Shown: positions 52,224 to 60,737 of the stretch, one piece after another
Layout of the letters: the number at the start of each line of letters is the position of its first letter
Numbering within the stretch: position 1 is the stretch's first letter
Assembly: GCA_947455605.1 (NCBI GenBank)
Contig: CANGOX010000009.1
Span: 1 to 63,832 of the forward strand
Origin: Chitinophagaceae bacterium
GTDB taxonomy: Bacteria > Bacteroidota > Bacteroidia > Chitinophagales > Chitinophagaceae
Length of the DNA stretch: 63,832 nucleotides
Direction: 5' to 3'
Notes under the pieces: model-generated
What the model was told of the DNA's origin: nothing
The model's input: only the letters and a program-made list of their open reading frames with translations
Database searches by the model: none
Made by a program: the position numbers and the translations under genes

Positions 52224-53834
52224 TTAGCGGTTCATAGACATTAAGAACTCTTCATTATCCTTCGTACCTCTCATTCGCTTCAGCAATTCGTTCATGGCTT
52301 CTTCGGTGTTCATATCGTTGATGTATAAACGGAGGAGGTTCATTCTTTGGAGAACTTCTTTCTCTAACAACAGATCATCACGGCGGGTGGATGAACCAAC
52401 CAGGTCAATAGCCGGGAAGATCCGTTTGTTGGCCAGTTTTCTTTCGAGCTGTAATTCCATGTTACCGGTACCCTTGAATTCTTCAAAGATCACTTCATCC
52501 ATTTTGCTGCCGGTTTCAATTAAGGCAGTAGCGAGGATGGTGAGTGAACCGCCGTGTTCAATTTTACGGGCAGCACCAAAGAATTGTTTGGGTTTTAATA
52601 AGGCGTTAGCTTCCACACCACCACTCAATACTTTACCACTGCTTGGGGCAACGGTATTGTGGGCGCGGGCCAAACGGGTAATGGAATCGAGCAGGATCAC
52701 AACATCATGTCCGCACTCTACCAGGCGTTTGGCTTTTTGTAAAGCAATGCTGGACACTTTTACGTGCTTTTCTGCAGGCTCGTCAAAAGTAGAAGCGATC
52801 ACTTCTGCTTTTACGCTGCGCTCCATATCGGTAACCTCTTCCGGACGCTCATCGATCAATACCACCATCAAATAAATTTCAGGGTGGTTGGCTGCGATGG
52901 CGTTGGCCACTTCTTTCAATAACATGGTCTTACCCACTTTTGGTTGGGCAACAATCAGTCCGCGCTGGCCCTTACCTATTGGGGTAAAGATGTCCATGAT
53001 ACGGGTACTGTAGTTATTGGCGGTAGTGAACAGGTTCAGTTTTTCAAAAGGGAACAAAGGAGTCAGGTAATCAAAAGGAACGCGGTCGCGAACTTCGTCG
53101 GGGCGTTTGCCGTTGATGCTGTCAACTTTTAATAATGCGAAATATTTTTCACCTTCTTTTGGAGGGCGTACGGCACCATGAACGGTGTCGCCGGTTTTGA
53201 GTCCGAATAATTTGATCTGTGAAGGAGACACATACACATCATCCGGAGATGATAAGTAGTTATAGTCTGATGAACGTAAGAAACCGTATCCATCAGGCAT
53301 CATTTCCAACACACCTTCGCCAAGGATCACACCTTCGAACTCGATATTGAAAGCGGGTTCTTTGCGTTGTTGCTGGCGCGGGTATTGCATTTTCGCTTCC
53401 TCTGCTGCTCCGCCGTTTTCGCCGGGCTGGGCAGATTCACCTTCCTGTGCGTTAGCTTCTGTATGGGTTTCCTGGTTATCTGTTGGTTGAGAAGAAGAGT
53501 CGGGTTGTGCCTGCTCGGGAGCGGCATCTGCTTTGGGTTTGCGAACCGGTCCTTTTTTAGGGGCGGGTGCTGCTTTTTCTGTTTTCGGTGCTTCCTGCAT
53601 CACTTCTGCCTCTTCGGTACCGTTGGCTGTTTTAAGGGTAACGGGTTTACGCGGACGCGCGTTCTTTTTCTTCGGATCTTCTTTGGTTTCGCTGGCTTGC
53701 ACAGCCTGGCCATCCAATATTTTGTAGATGAGTCCTTGTTTGTCTAGTTTCTTTGCGCCTGTGATGTTCAGCTGCTCGGCAATGTCCAGCAACTCAGGCA
53801 GGAGCATGTCGTTTAATTGCAAAATGTCGTACAT
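52224..53834 (-). CDS. rho: Transcription termination factor Rho
   Basis: A 536-residue hexameric RNA helicase that ends transcription. The Rho N-terminal domain ([35 protein letters not shown]) is followed by about 110 residues rich in Ala, Pro, Glu, Gln and Lys, which lengthen the protein relative to E. coli's 419. The RNA-binding and ATPase domains follow: [41 protein letters not shown] (Walker A), [32 protein letters not shown] low-complexity insert of this type is common in Bacteroidota. Transcribed leftwards; a dense repeat region lies upstream towards asnS. Confidence 0.98.
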   Translation of the reverse strand: MYDILQLNDMLLPELLDIAEQLNITGAKKLDKQGLIYKILDGQAVQASETKEDPKKKNARPRKPVTLKTANGTEEAEVMQEAPKTEKAAPAPKKGPVRKPKADAAPEQAQPDSSSQPTDNQETHTEANAQEGESAQPGENGGAAEEAKMQYPRQQQRKEPAFNIEFEGVILGEGVLEMMPDGYGFLRSSDYNYLSSPDDVYVSPSQIKLFGLKTGDTVHGAVRPPKEGEKYFALLKVDSINGKRPDEVRDRVPFDYLTPLFPFEKLNLFTTANNYSTRIMDIFTPIGKGQRGLIVAQPKVGKTMLLKEVANAIAANHPEIYLMVVLIDERPEEVTDMERSVKAEVIASTFDEPAEKHVKVSSIALQKAKRLVECGHDVVILLDSITRLARAHNTVAPSSGKVLSGGVEANALLKPKQFFGAARKIEHGGSLTILATALIETGSKMDEVIFEEFKGTGNMELQLERKLANKRIFPAIDLVGSSTRRDDLLLEKEVLQRMNLLRLYINDMNTEEAMNELLKRMRGTKDNEEFLMSMNR

Positions 53835-54439
53835 AAAAAATGTCTGTTAATACGGGAATTTCAAGTTGTCTTAAGATTACAAATCCAGTCTAAGGAAAAA
53901 CGTTGAACTCAGATAGGGTTGTGATTGTTTTTTGATCGGAAAGAGAGTAAACCGGTTATTTCGGGAGTTTGTATGAGACCGAACCGACTTGTTTCCAATG
54001 CAATGTTAAGCCAGTTTTTCTGAAAACAAGCATTTTTTACGGGATTTTAAGGTTGATGGGTTGTTAAAAGGCTGTTTGGAGGGTTGTTTGGTTATCTTTG
54101 TCGGCCTTAGGGGGGGATTAGCGGATTGGCGGATTGCGGATTAGCGGATTAAGAGCCGCAAACAGGCTGCAATCACAATAACCCGCTAAAATAAAAACTG
54201 GAATTAGCGGATTAGAGTCGCTAGCACTCCGCAATTACAATTACCCGCTAATATAAAAACAGGAATTAGTGTGCTACGAATCGACGGACGTTTTCAAAAG
54301 AAAAAATCCGCTAATCCGCAATCCGCTAATCCGCCAATCAAGTAAGACCGCGAATTCGCGTGTTGCGTATCTACGGCGTTTTCAAAAGAAATAATCCGTT
54401 AATCCGCTAATCCGCAATCCGCTAATCAATTAACGAATT
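53835..54439. other. Divergent rho-asnS intergenic region
   Basis: A 605-bp gap with no protein-like ORF. The left part up to about 54105 is plain A+T-rich sequence and should hold the rho promoter and leader. The right part from 54116 to 54430 is filled with direct and inverted copies of an ATCCGCTA/TAGCGGAT phrase, listed separately. I see no recognisable RNA gene. Confidence 0.75.
54116..54430. repeat. Nested direct and inverted repeats built on ATCCGC/GCGGAT
   Basis: The left arm at 54116-54151 (GGATTAGCGGATTGG and onwards) is the near-complement of two right arms at 54306-54339 and 54393-54426, each with AATCCGCTAATCCGC. Between them lie two direct copies of a 38-bp unit at 54170-54207 and 54232-54269 (period 62 bp), and two copies of CGTTTTCAAAAG at 54289 and 54377. 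It is not a CRISPR: spacers are not uniform and the arms face each other. Its right end is 14 bp before asnS, so it should be part of that leader. Confidence 0.8.
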
Positions 54440-55879
54440 ATGTTTAACAAGCGAGTTAAGATCAAACAACTGCTCACGAACGGTGTAGCAGGCGAGCAAG
54501 TAACGGTAATGGGATGGGTGCGCACCTTCCGCAATAACCAGTTCATAGCGCTGAATGATGGCAGTACCAATAATAACCTGCAGGTAGTAGCTACCCTGGG
54601 TGAGTATGATGATGCTATCCTGAAAAGGTTAACTACCGGCGCTTCTATTAAAGTAACGGGTGTGATCGTTGAATCGGTTGGTAAGGGACAAACCCTGGAA
54701 GTAAAAGCAACCACTCTTGAAATATTGGGTGATAGTGATGCAGAGAAATATCCTTTGCAACCCAAAAAACACAGTCTTGAATTTTTACGGGAGAAAGCGC
54801 ATCTGCGTTTTCGTACCAATACGTTTGGATCGGTGTTTCGTGTAAGGCACGCGCTGGCATTTGCGGTGCACCAGTTCTTTAACCAGAAGGGGTTTGTGTA
54901 TCTGCATACGCCCATCATTACTTCGAGCGATGCAGAGGGTGCGGGTGAAATGTTCAGGGTAACTACGTTGCCATTAGAAGGAGCGCCAAAGAATGAAGAT
55001 GGCAGTATTAATTATAAAGAAGACTTTTTTGGCAAGAGTACCAACCTTACTGTAAGCGGACAATTAGAAGGAGAACTGGGGGCAATGGCGTTTAGTGAGA
55101 TCTACACTTTCGGACCTACCTTCCGTGCAGAGAATTCGAATACAACCCGCCACCTGGCTGAGTTCTGGATGATTGAGCCTGAGATGGCTTTTCATGATCT
55201 GGAAGATAATATGAACCTGGCGGAAGAGTTTATCAAATACCTGATTAAGTATGTGATGGACAACAACAAAGAAGACCTTGAATTTCTGGCGCAGCGTTTG
55301 GCCGAAGAAGAAAAACAATTACCACAGGATAAGCGCAGTGAATTGGGATTAATAGAGAAATTGGAATTTGTGTTGAACAACGATTTCCAAAGGATCACTT
55401 ATACCGAGGCGATAGATATTTTGCGTGAGAGCAACCACAACAAAAAGAAAAAATTCCAATACCCTGTTGAAGGATGGGGTGTTGACTTGCAGAGTGAGCA
55501 TGAGCGTTACCTGGTAGAAAAACATTTTAAAAAACCGGTGATCCTCACCAATTACCCCAAAGAGATCAAAGCCTTTTACATGCGCCAGAACGACGACGGA
55601 AAAACCGTTGCCGCCATGGACATACTGGCACCGGGCATTGGAGAGATCGTAGGTGGCTCGCAAAGGGAAGAGCGCCTGGATAAACTGGAGCAGCGCATGA
55701 AAGAAATGCATATCCCCGCCGAAGACCTCAGCTGGTACCTCGATACCCGCCGTTTTGGTGCGGTGCCCCATGCCGGTTTTGGACTGGGTTTTGAGCGGAT
55801 GGTGTTGTTTGTTACGGGCATGACGAATATCAGGGATGTGATTGCGTTTGCGAGAACGCCGAATAATTGCGAGTTTTAA
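54440..55879 (+). CDS. asnS: Asparaginyl-tRNA synthetase
   Basis: A 479-residue class II aminoacyl-tRNA synthetase that charges tRNA-Asn. N-terminal OB-fold anticodon domain ([22 protein letters not shown]), motif 2 in [28 protein letters not shown] and motif 3 in [25 protein letters not shown]. It ends with the usual RTPNNCEF. It reads rightwards from the repeat-rich leader. After the stop, the sequence contains no clear intrinsic terminator before the tRNA gene. Confidence 0.98.
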   Translation: MFNKRVKIKQLLTNGVAGEQVTVMGWVRTFRNNQFIALNDGSTNNNLQVVATLGEYDDAILKRLTTGASIKVTGVIVESVGKGQTLEVKATTLEILGDSDAEKYPLQPKKHSLEFLREKAHLRFRTNTFGSVFRVRHALAFAVHQFFNQKGFVYLHTPIITSSDAEGAGEMFRVTTLPLEGAPKNEDGSINYKEDFFGKSTNLTVSGQLEGELGAMAFSEIYTFGPTFRAENSNTTRHLAEFWMIEPEMAFHDLEDNMNLAEEFIKYLIKYVMDNNKEDLEFLAQRLAEEEKQLPQDKRSELGLIEKLEFVLNNDFQRITYTEAIDILRESNHNKKKKFQYPVEGWGVDLQSEHERYLVEKHFKKPVILTNYPKEIKAFYMRQNDDGKTVAAMDILAPGIGEIVGGSQREERLDKLEQRMKEMHIPAEDLSWYLDTRRFGAVPHAGFGLGFERMVLFVTGMTNIRDVIAFARTPNNCEF

Positions 55880-56020
55880 GGATTTTGAAATTTTGTCCCG
55901 CCTAAGCCGGGAGGGAAATTTTGAAATTGACCAAAAAAAGGGATATTCTGTGATCTTGGGGCCGAACCAGGAAAAATTTAAAAACAAGGGGTTCAATGTG
56001 GATTATTTGTGAAAACCCCC

Positions 56021-56028
56021 TATTTTTG
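56021..56028 (+). promoter_or_regulatory. TAnnTTTG element upstream of tRNA-Phe
   Basis: TATTTTTG at 56021-56028 matches the Bacteroidota -7 consensus exactly. A TTTG lies at 56006-56009, but the spacing of 11 bp is too short for a standard -33 pair, so this is a weak candidate. The same bases lie in the loop of an AACCCCCT/AGGGGGTT hairpin (56014-56046). A GTAATG-ACA-CATTAC palindrome follows at 56059-56073. Confidence 0.35.
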
Positions 56029-56107
56029 CTGCCCCGAAAGGGGGTTGGTATTAAAAATGTAATGACACATTACTAATTTTTAATTATTAATTTTTAAATA
56101 TCTCTCC

Positions 56108-56180
56108 GGTGCGGTAGCTCAGTCGGTAGAGCAAAGGACTGAAAATCCTTGTGTCGCCGGTTCGATCCCGGCCCACACCA
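56108..56180 (+). tRNA. tRNA-Phe (anticodon GAA)
   Basis: The 73-nt sequence folds as a standard cloverleaf: 7-bp acceptor stem GGTGCGG/CCACACC with one C-A mismatch, D arm GCTC...GAGC, anticodon arm AAGGA-CTGAAAA-TCCTT with GAA, a 5-nt variable loop and a T arm GCCGG-TTCGATC-CCGGC, discriminator A. CCA is not encoded. It is followed by a terminator hairpin at 56194, and marks the right-hand end of ordinary core sequence. Confidence 0.95.
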
Positions 56181-56561
56181 CTTTAAAAAGATAAAACCCA
56201 CGCTGGTCGTGGGTTTTTCTATTCCGTGCGCGGAACGGTGCGCTCTCATTTTACCATATAGGAAATCCAATCGCTGATCAGTTGAAAATTTGGATAGGCA
56301 GGCATCGGAAAAAACTATTCAAACAATAAGGGGGAACCAGATTAATAAATCCGAGGGGACTAATTTGGTAAATTTTTAAATCGAGAAGATTCTTAAAAAA
56401 ACCGACTTTTTGAAATAAGGGGTACTTACAAGGGTATACATATTATTCTAAACTGATTTGAAAAAGTGCAAAGCATCCTGAAGTATGGATATGACCCCAA
56501 CCGCCATTACCGACACAGGGTCTTGTATATAAGCGTAATCGTTTGTTAATATTAGAAAGCG
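56181..56561. other. A+T-rich gap between tRNA-Phe and the blh gene
   Basis: After the terminator at 56194, about 345 bp hold no protein-like reading frame and no repeat that I recognise. The base composition falls visibly compared with the genes to the left. It is the left border of the rhodopsin island. Confidence 0.6.
56194..56219 (+). terminator. Intrinsic terminator of tRNA-Phe
   Basis: AAACCCACG (56194-56202) pairs with CGTGGGTTT (56208-56216) over a CTGGT loop and runs into TTTTT. It lies 14 bp after the tRNA. Confidence 0.9.
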
Positions 56562-57443
56562 TTAATCATTATTATAAACATTTTGCATAACCTGCATATG
56601 AGGAAGGGTCAATAAACTAATCATGATAATAAGTGCGGGTGCTCCCAAATTTTCCCATACCGAATCAGGCGTTACTACATAAATAATTATCAAACCTATC
56701 ATTGAAAGTAAAGTAAATGGAATAGCTTTTTTCCATAACTGAGCAATCGTATTTTCCGAATCGATATAGGTTTTGATGTCATTAAATGCCTGCCAGCCAT
56801 GCCATCCTGAAAAATAAAAGGCAAAACCGCCAATCAATCCTAATTTATTAGAAAGGAGAAGCAGTAGTATAAATAATACCCAATCTGGTCTTTTACTACT
56901 TTCTGGAAAAGAAAGGAAACCTGCCGATAAAATAAAAAGTATAGAAGGAATCTTAAAAAGAAAATATAAGATAACAAAAACAGGATCATTTTTTGGGATA
57001 ATCAACTGTAGCCAATTGATTAACTCTACCTGATGTGGTAACAATAGCCATGCTGTTAGGGTAAGGCCAAACAAAAAAATCAGATATTTATTTTTTTTTC
57101 TGAAATAATTCATGTCAGTTGCTCCGAAATGAAATGCGGTTAAAAAAATAAAGAAGCATAAACTCAATCCCGGAAGAAACCACCATGCGCATCCATATAC
57201 TAACATGAAGAGCATATAGCGATAAATAAAATGTACAAGAATAAACTTGTTTTTTTTCGCAACAGATGCTTGTTTTGCAACAAGGTGATCAATAGCTCCA
57301 TGAGGGATTCCCGTAAATATAAGACCCGAAAAAAGTATTAAAATTTCAATGATCAATTGCTTTTGAGGAAACAGAAATAATAACATCTTCAAAAACAATC
57401 CGGTTATTAAAAGAAATATTAAATAAGAAAGGGATGATTTCAT
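56562..57443 (-). CDS. blh: Brp/Blh-family beta-carotene 15,15'-dioxygenase
   Basis: A 293-residue membrane enzyme that cleaves beta-carotene into two retinals, the chromophore of the rhodopsin encoded upstream. It has seven or eight hydrophobic segments. The iron-ligand histidine pattern of Blh is present: H48 and H53 (GIPHGAIDHL), H105 (TAFHFGATD), H215 (FSGWHGWQAF) and H282 (LTLPHMQVM). It lies 1 bp after the lycopene cyclase stop, on the same strand, so the two genes are one operon. The product completes a short retinal pathway. Its A+T-rich sequence differs from the core genes nearby. Confidence 0.93.
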   Translation of the reverse strand: MKSSLSYLIFLLITGLFLKMLLFLFPQKQLIIEILILFSGLIFTGIPHGAIDHLVAKQASVAKKNKFILVHFIYRYMLFMLVYGCAWWFLPGLSLCFFIFLTAFHFGATDMNYFRKKNKYLIFLFGLTLTAWLLLPHQVELINWLQLIIPKNDPVFVILYFLFKIPSILFILSAGFLSFPESSKRPDWVLFILLLLLSNKLGLIGGFAFYFSGWHGWQAFNDIKTYIDSENTIAQLWKKAIPFTLLSMIGLIIIYVVTPDSVWENLGAPALIIMISLLTLPHMQVMQNVYNND

Positions 57444-57444
57444 T

Positions 57445-58578
57445 TTAGTTGAAAATTCTTTTTATAAAAGGAATCGCAGGGAGGTTTTTGAAAATTAATG
57501 TTTCTTCATAAAGATTTGTTTCTTCATATAAGAATTTTAAGATCATAGGAATGGGTATTTTTTTAAACAACATGCCGAATATGGTTACTGCTTCTTCTGG
57601 CTTTTCCAGAATTATTTTTAACAGGAGTTTGTCATAGAAGGTAAACCTTTTTTGGCCCGGTTTATTTGGCAACTTATTCATAAAGTAATTACTAGCTAAT
57701 CTGGCTGCATCAATTTGCATTTTTTCAAATCCATATCCAGAAGAAGCTTTTATTTTTCCTGCAGCCGTTCCTATTAAAATTTCACCGGCCTTTCCCAAAT
57801 CTGTATGATTATAGCAGGCCATGGGAATTTGCCCCTTTTCCATTAATTCTATTTCATACTTAGCCCCATTCAATTTATTGGAAATATGTTTATTTAACTG
57901 TTTTAGATAAACACGTTCGTCCCATATTTCCGATGAAAAAGCGGTTACCTCTATAAGTGCTTCATTGCTTGAATAAGGCAGGATATAAACAAAGTCAAAT
58001 GAATTGGGTAAACAGTTGCTGAAATCCATTATCGTCATCACGTTTTTATCAAATACCTTTTCCTCTGTTTTTATATGCCATCCTTTAAAATGTTGCCATA
58101 GAAATATTGGCGCCTCGTGAAATTCCTTATTAATAATACTACTATAAACGGTACGTGTAGTATACACATGATTTTTACAAATCACTTTAGATAACCGGGA
58201 GGAGGTTTTCTCAATGTTAAGAACCTCGTCTCTTATTAAAGTGATATTAGAAAATTGTGGAATAAACTGATGTAAAAAATAGTTATAGAAATCTTCTCCT
58301 TTAATGGAAGAGTAGGTATATGGATGGATTTCTTGTGTTGTTGTGAAATGAGATGCTTCAAATCGAATACTTTGCCAAGAGTTTGTAATCAGATGTTGAA
58401 GTGGATGATTACCCTTATGCCAGAAGCACCATGTTTTTTGTTGATGCTGTACCTCTTTTTCTATGACGACTATTTTTAGTGACTTAAATGTTGGATACTG
58501 CTGTAAATTGAATAGAAGTAGCATAGAAGAACATCCACCACCACAAATGACAATATCGGCATTTTCTTTTTCTAGCAT
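57445..58578 (-). CDS. crtY: Lycopene cyclase, CrtY type
   Basis: A 377-residue FAD-dependent cyclase that closes the ends of lycopene to make beta-carotene. The Rossmann-type entry is DIVICGGGCSSMLLLFNLQQY, followed by the CrtY motif KTWCFWHKG, FLWQHFKGWHI, and the C-terminal GTAAGKIKASSGYGFEKMQ. It belongs to the CrtY family used in rhodopsin cassettes of Bacteroidota. A terminator-like hairpin ends 13 bp before its ATG (58589-58631), so it is transcribed as read-through from the rhodopsin or from an own weak promoter. Precursor genes crtE, crtB and crtI are not in this window. Confidence 0.93.
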   Translation of the reverse strand: MLEKENADIVICGGGCSSMLLLFNLQQYPTFKSLKIVVIEKEVQHQQKTWCFWHKGNHPLQHLITNSWQSIRFEASHFTTTQEIHPYTYSSIKGEDFYNYFLHQFIPQFSNITLIRDEVLNIEKTSSRLSKVICKNHVYTTRTVYSSIINKEFHEAPIFLWQHFKGWHIKTEEKVFDKNVMTIMDFSNCLPNSFDFVYILPYSSNEALIEVTAFSSEIWDERVYLKQLNKHISNKLNGAKYEIELMEKGQIPMACYNHTDLGKAGEILIGTAAGKIKASSGYGFEKMQIDAARLASNYFMNKLPNKPGQKRFTFYDKLLLKIILEKPEEAVTIFGMLFKKIPIPMILKFLYEETNLYEETLIFKNLPAIPFIKRIFN

Positions 58579-58588
58579 GTACTCGGAT

Positions 58589-58631
58589 ATAAAAAAAGCA
58601 TGCTTTGCATTTTGAGATACAAAGCATGCTT
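58589..58631 (-). terminator. Intrinsic terminator between rhodopsin and crtY-blh
   Basis: AAGCATGCTTTG (58596-58607) and CAAAGCATGCTT (58620-58631) form a perfect 12-bp stem with a 12-nt loop. On the minus strand the stem follows the rhodopsin stop (58655) and is immediately followed by a T-run (As at 58591-58597), then ATATCCGAGT and the crtY start at 58578. This can stop most transcripts after the rhodopsin gene. Confidence 0.92.
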
Positions 58632-58654
58632 ATAAAAATGTATTTTAGTTCTAA

Positions 58655-59389
58655 TTACGCAGCTTCTTTACGTGAAAGAGCATAAATAACTAATCCAAAA
58701 CCGATTTTATTTACAGCATCACCGATGTTATAAACGATATCCATTGCATGACTAGCTGCTGCAGGATCACTTACTATTTGCATTCCAAATAATCCACCTG
58801 GTGTACCTAAAATGTAACCTAATGGATAAATTGCCCAACCAACCAAAACGAACCAAGCCAAAGTTTTGGTAGCTTTTGCTACTGCATCACCGGCATCTTT
58901 AGCAAGTTTAGAAACTTCGCCAAACCAAACTAAGTAAGCTATGTAGAAGTAAGCCAGGCCACTGATAACTCCCCAAAGAACACTTTTGTTTCTGTCTACC
59001 GTTTCACCTAAATAACCAGTAACTAACATTACCAGAGAAGCGAATATTAATTTCCATAATAATCCACTCTTAGCACCGGCTTTTTTTGTAATTAAATAAA
59101 ATTCAACACACATTAGAGGCACCGTTAAGGTCCAATCTACATAACGGAAAAATGTTGGTGAATCACCAGTTTCCAGGTTGTAGCCGCGCATGTAATAATA
59201 ATGCACAGCAGCAATAAATGTAATTAATCCAGAAACCAAAACTGACGTTCTCCATTTAGGTGAAGTGTTTTGAATTTCAAAGAAAAAGAATACAGATGCG
59301 GCCATCATGGCCATGCATCCAATGAAGAAGGTAAAAGCAACGTAATTGTCACTTGCAATTACTTGCACATTTAAAAGTGTTGTAATCAT
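58655..59389 (-). CDS. Proton-pumping rhodopsin with antenna-type fenestration
   Basis: A 244-residue, seven-helix microbial rhodopsin. Helix C reads RYVDWTLTVPLMCVEFYLI: proton acceptor D85, T89 and donor E96 give the D-T-E triad of a proton pump (not the N-D-Q sodium type). M93, at the proteorhodopsin 105 position, predicts green absorption. H63 is the counterion partner; D224 and Schiff-base Lys228 are in helix G (DAVNKIGF). W139-G140: Gly140 aligns with the bacteriorhodopsin W138/xanthorhodopsin G156 position that opens a window for a carotenoid antenna. Pumping builds proton motive force in the inner membrane. It is the first gene of the cassette. Confidence 0.97.
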   Translation of the reverse strand: MITTLLNVQVIASDNYVAFTFFIGCMAMMAASVFFFFEIQNTSPKWRTSVLVSGLITFIAAVHYYYMRGYNLETGDSPTFFRYVDWTLTVPLMCVEFYLITKKAGAKSGLLWKLIFASLVMLVTGYLGETVDRNKSVLWGVISGLAYFYIAYLVWFGEVSKLAKDAGDAVAKATKTLAWFVLVGWAIYPLGYILGTPGGLFGMQIVSDPAAASHAMDIVYNIGDAVNKIGFGLVIYALSRKEAA

Positions 59390-60737
59390 ATGGGTGTTTG
59401 GTTTAGATTACTAATATCTTGAAAAAAGGGTGCTTTTTAAAAAAAGGATTGTTTAAAGAAAAAGGGCCAAAGAATCAAATCGCAGCTGTATATGATTATT
59501 AATCAAACGCTTAGCCTATTGTCAAATTAAGACTATGTGATGTCTTTGAGAATTAAGTGATATAAATTAGACGATATATTGAAATTCCGAAACTATAATT
59601 GTTTTGTTTTTTAGAATGAACGGCTTTATAATGTTAAAAACTTACTCTTTATTGGATGAAAACGAACGATAAGACAATGAAAAACATGGATAAAATTCAA
59701 CTTGAAAATAAAAAGATCTGAAAGTACCTCTTATTTCAGACTGTCTCTTTTAGCGCTTAATCATTTTTCAAAAGGGTTTGTTTTCCATTCAAAAAGTGTG
59801 CTGTTTCCTAATGATTCATGAGGTCATTTGCGATTAAATTCATCTATCCATTCATCGGTTAATATTCTTACCTCACCCAGGTCAAAGAAAAAATAATCGC
59901 TCAGCTTTGCTTCCCGTTATCGCTTGTTAAAACGTTCAATGTATCCGTTGGGCATTGGTTTACATGGTTGGATGAATCGGATATTGATTCCTTCCCATAA
60001 TTCCTTCCTTGTTATTATTATTGGGAACCATTATTACCCGGCTGCTCAATTGTATCATAGGCGTCTGTTGATTTATCGGTATCGGTTGCCTTGCTTTTGG
60101 AACTTTGTATGGACCAATATGTTCAAACGGTGCCTCAGTTTAATTTCTGCCACGTACATCCTGAATCACTTACATATAATTTTCATTAAAAAAATATTAT
60201 CCAGGACTTTTCCATACGGGGGATAAAGTTTTTTTCACCATATGGCTTAGCCGTATAGCTGGTTCGAAACGGAATGAAAGGGTTCTTTGCACCGGTATTC
60301 TCAGGCAGATAGATAGCCGTAAATAATTAAACGCTATTGCGCATGGTAATCAATACCTCTTTTTTTTAAATAGTTATTTACAACCGAGGCAGCATCAATA
60401 TCCCGGCCCTGCTATTATCAGTATTTTTTTATGCTAAAATCATTGTATTATTTTTTCACGATAGTATAGTTGTGTCTAATACGATCAACGTACTGAATAA
60501 AGCTGCTGAATGATGATTTCAATTCCGGAAATCATCGAGTATTCGTTTAAACGGTTTTTAAATATAAAATATTCAGGATGGGTTCGTAGTGTAAAACGGT
60601 TACGAAATCATTTTCGTTAAAAAATTGCACAAGTAATTCGTTTAATAAGACATTTGATATAAATTAAGTTTAAATGAATTTCCCGGCTTCTATCCACTTC
60701 CTGTTTTTAAAATTATCTTACCACCAATAGTAAACCA
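59390..60737. other. Long A+T-rich gap with a decayed IS3 transposase
   Basis: A 1348-bp stretch with no intact gene. It includes the decayed transposase at 59761-60002. The last 500 bp before the glycosidase hold several short frames (for example YLPENTGAKNPFIPF on the minus strand near 60255-60300) that look like decayed coding sequence but cannot be named. The rhodopsin promoter should be within 59390-59600; I found only weak TTTG-like elements. Confidence 0.75.
59761..60002 (-). pseudogene. Decayed IS3-family transposase (integrase C-terminal part)
   Basis: In one frame of the minus strand the sequence reads GINIRFIQPCKPMPNGYIERFNKR-stop-REAKLSDYFFFDLGEVRILTDEWIDEFNRK-stop-PHESLGNST and on to the end. 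This is the C-terminal end of the rve integrase core of IS3-family OrfB (usual form: QPGKPMQNAYIERFN ... PHESLGGLTP). Two in-frame stops and the missing N-terminal part show it is dead. It is evidence for past mobile DNA beside the rhodopsin cassette. No terminal repeats could be identified. Confidence 0.85.

Noticed and set aside
54116..54430. CRISPR array between rho and asnS
   Set aside because: Repeats are inverted and nested, spacers are neither unique nor constant in length, and no cas genes are nearby.
55349..55996. A 215-codon ORF antisense to asnS
   Set aside because: Shadow frame of a conserved synthetase.
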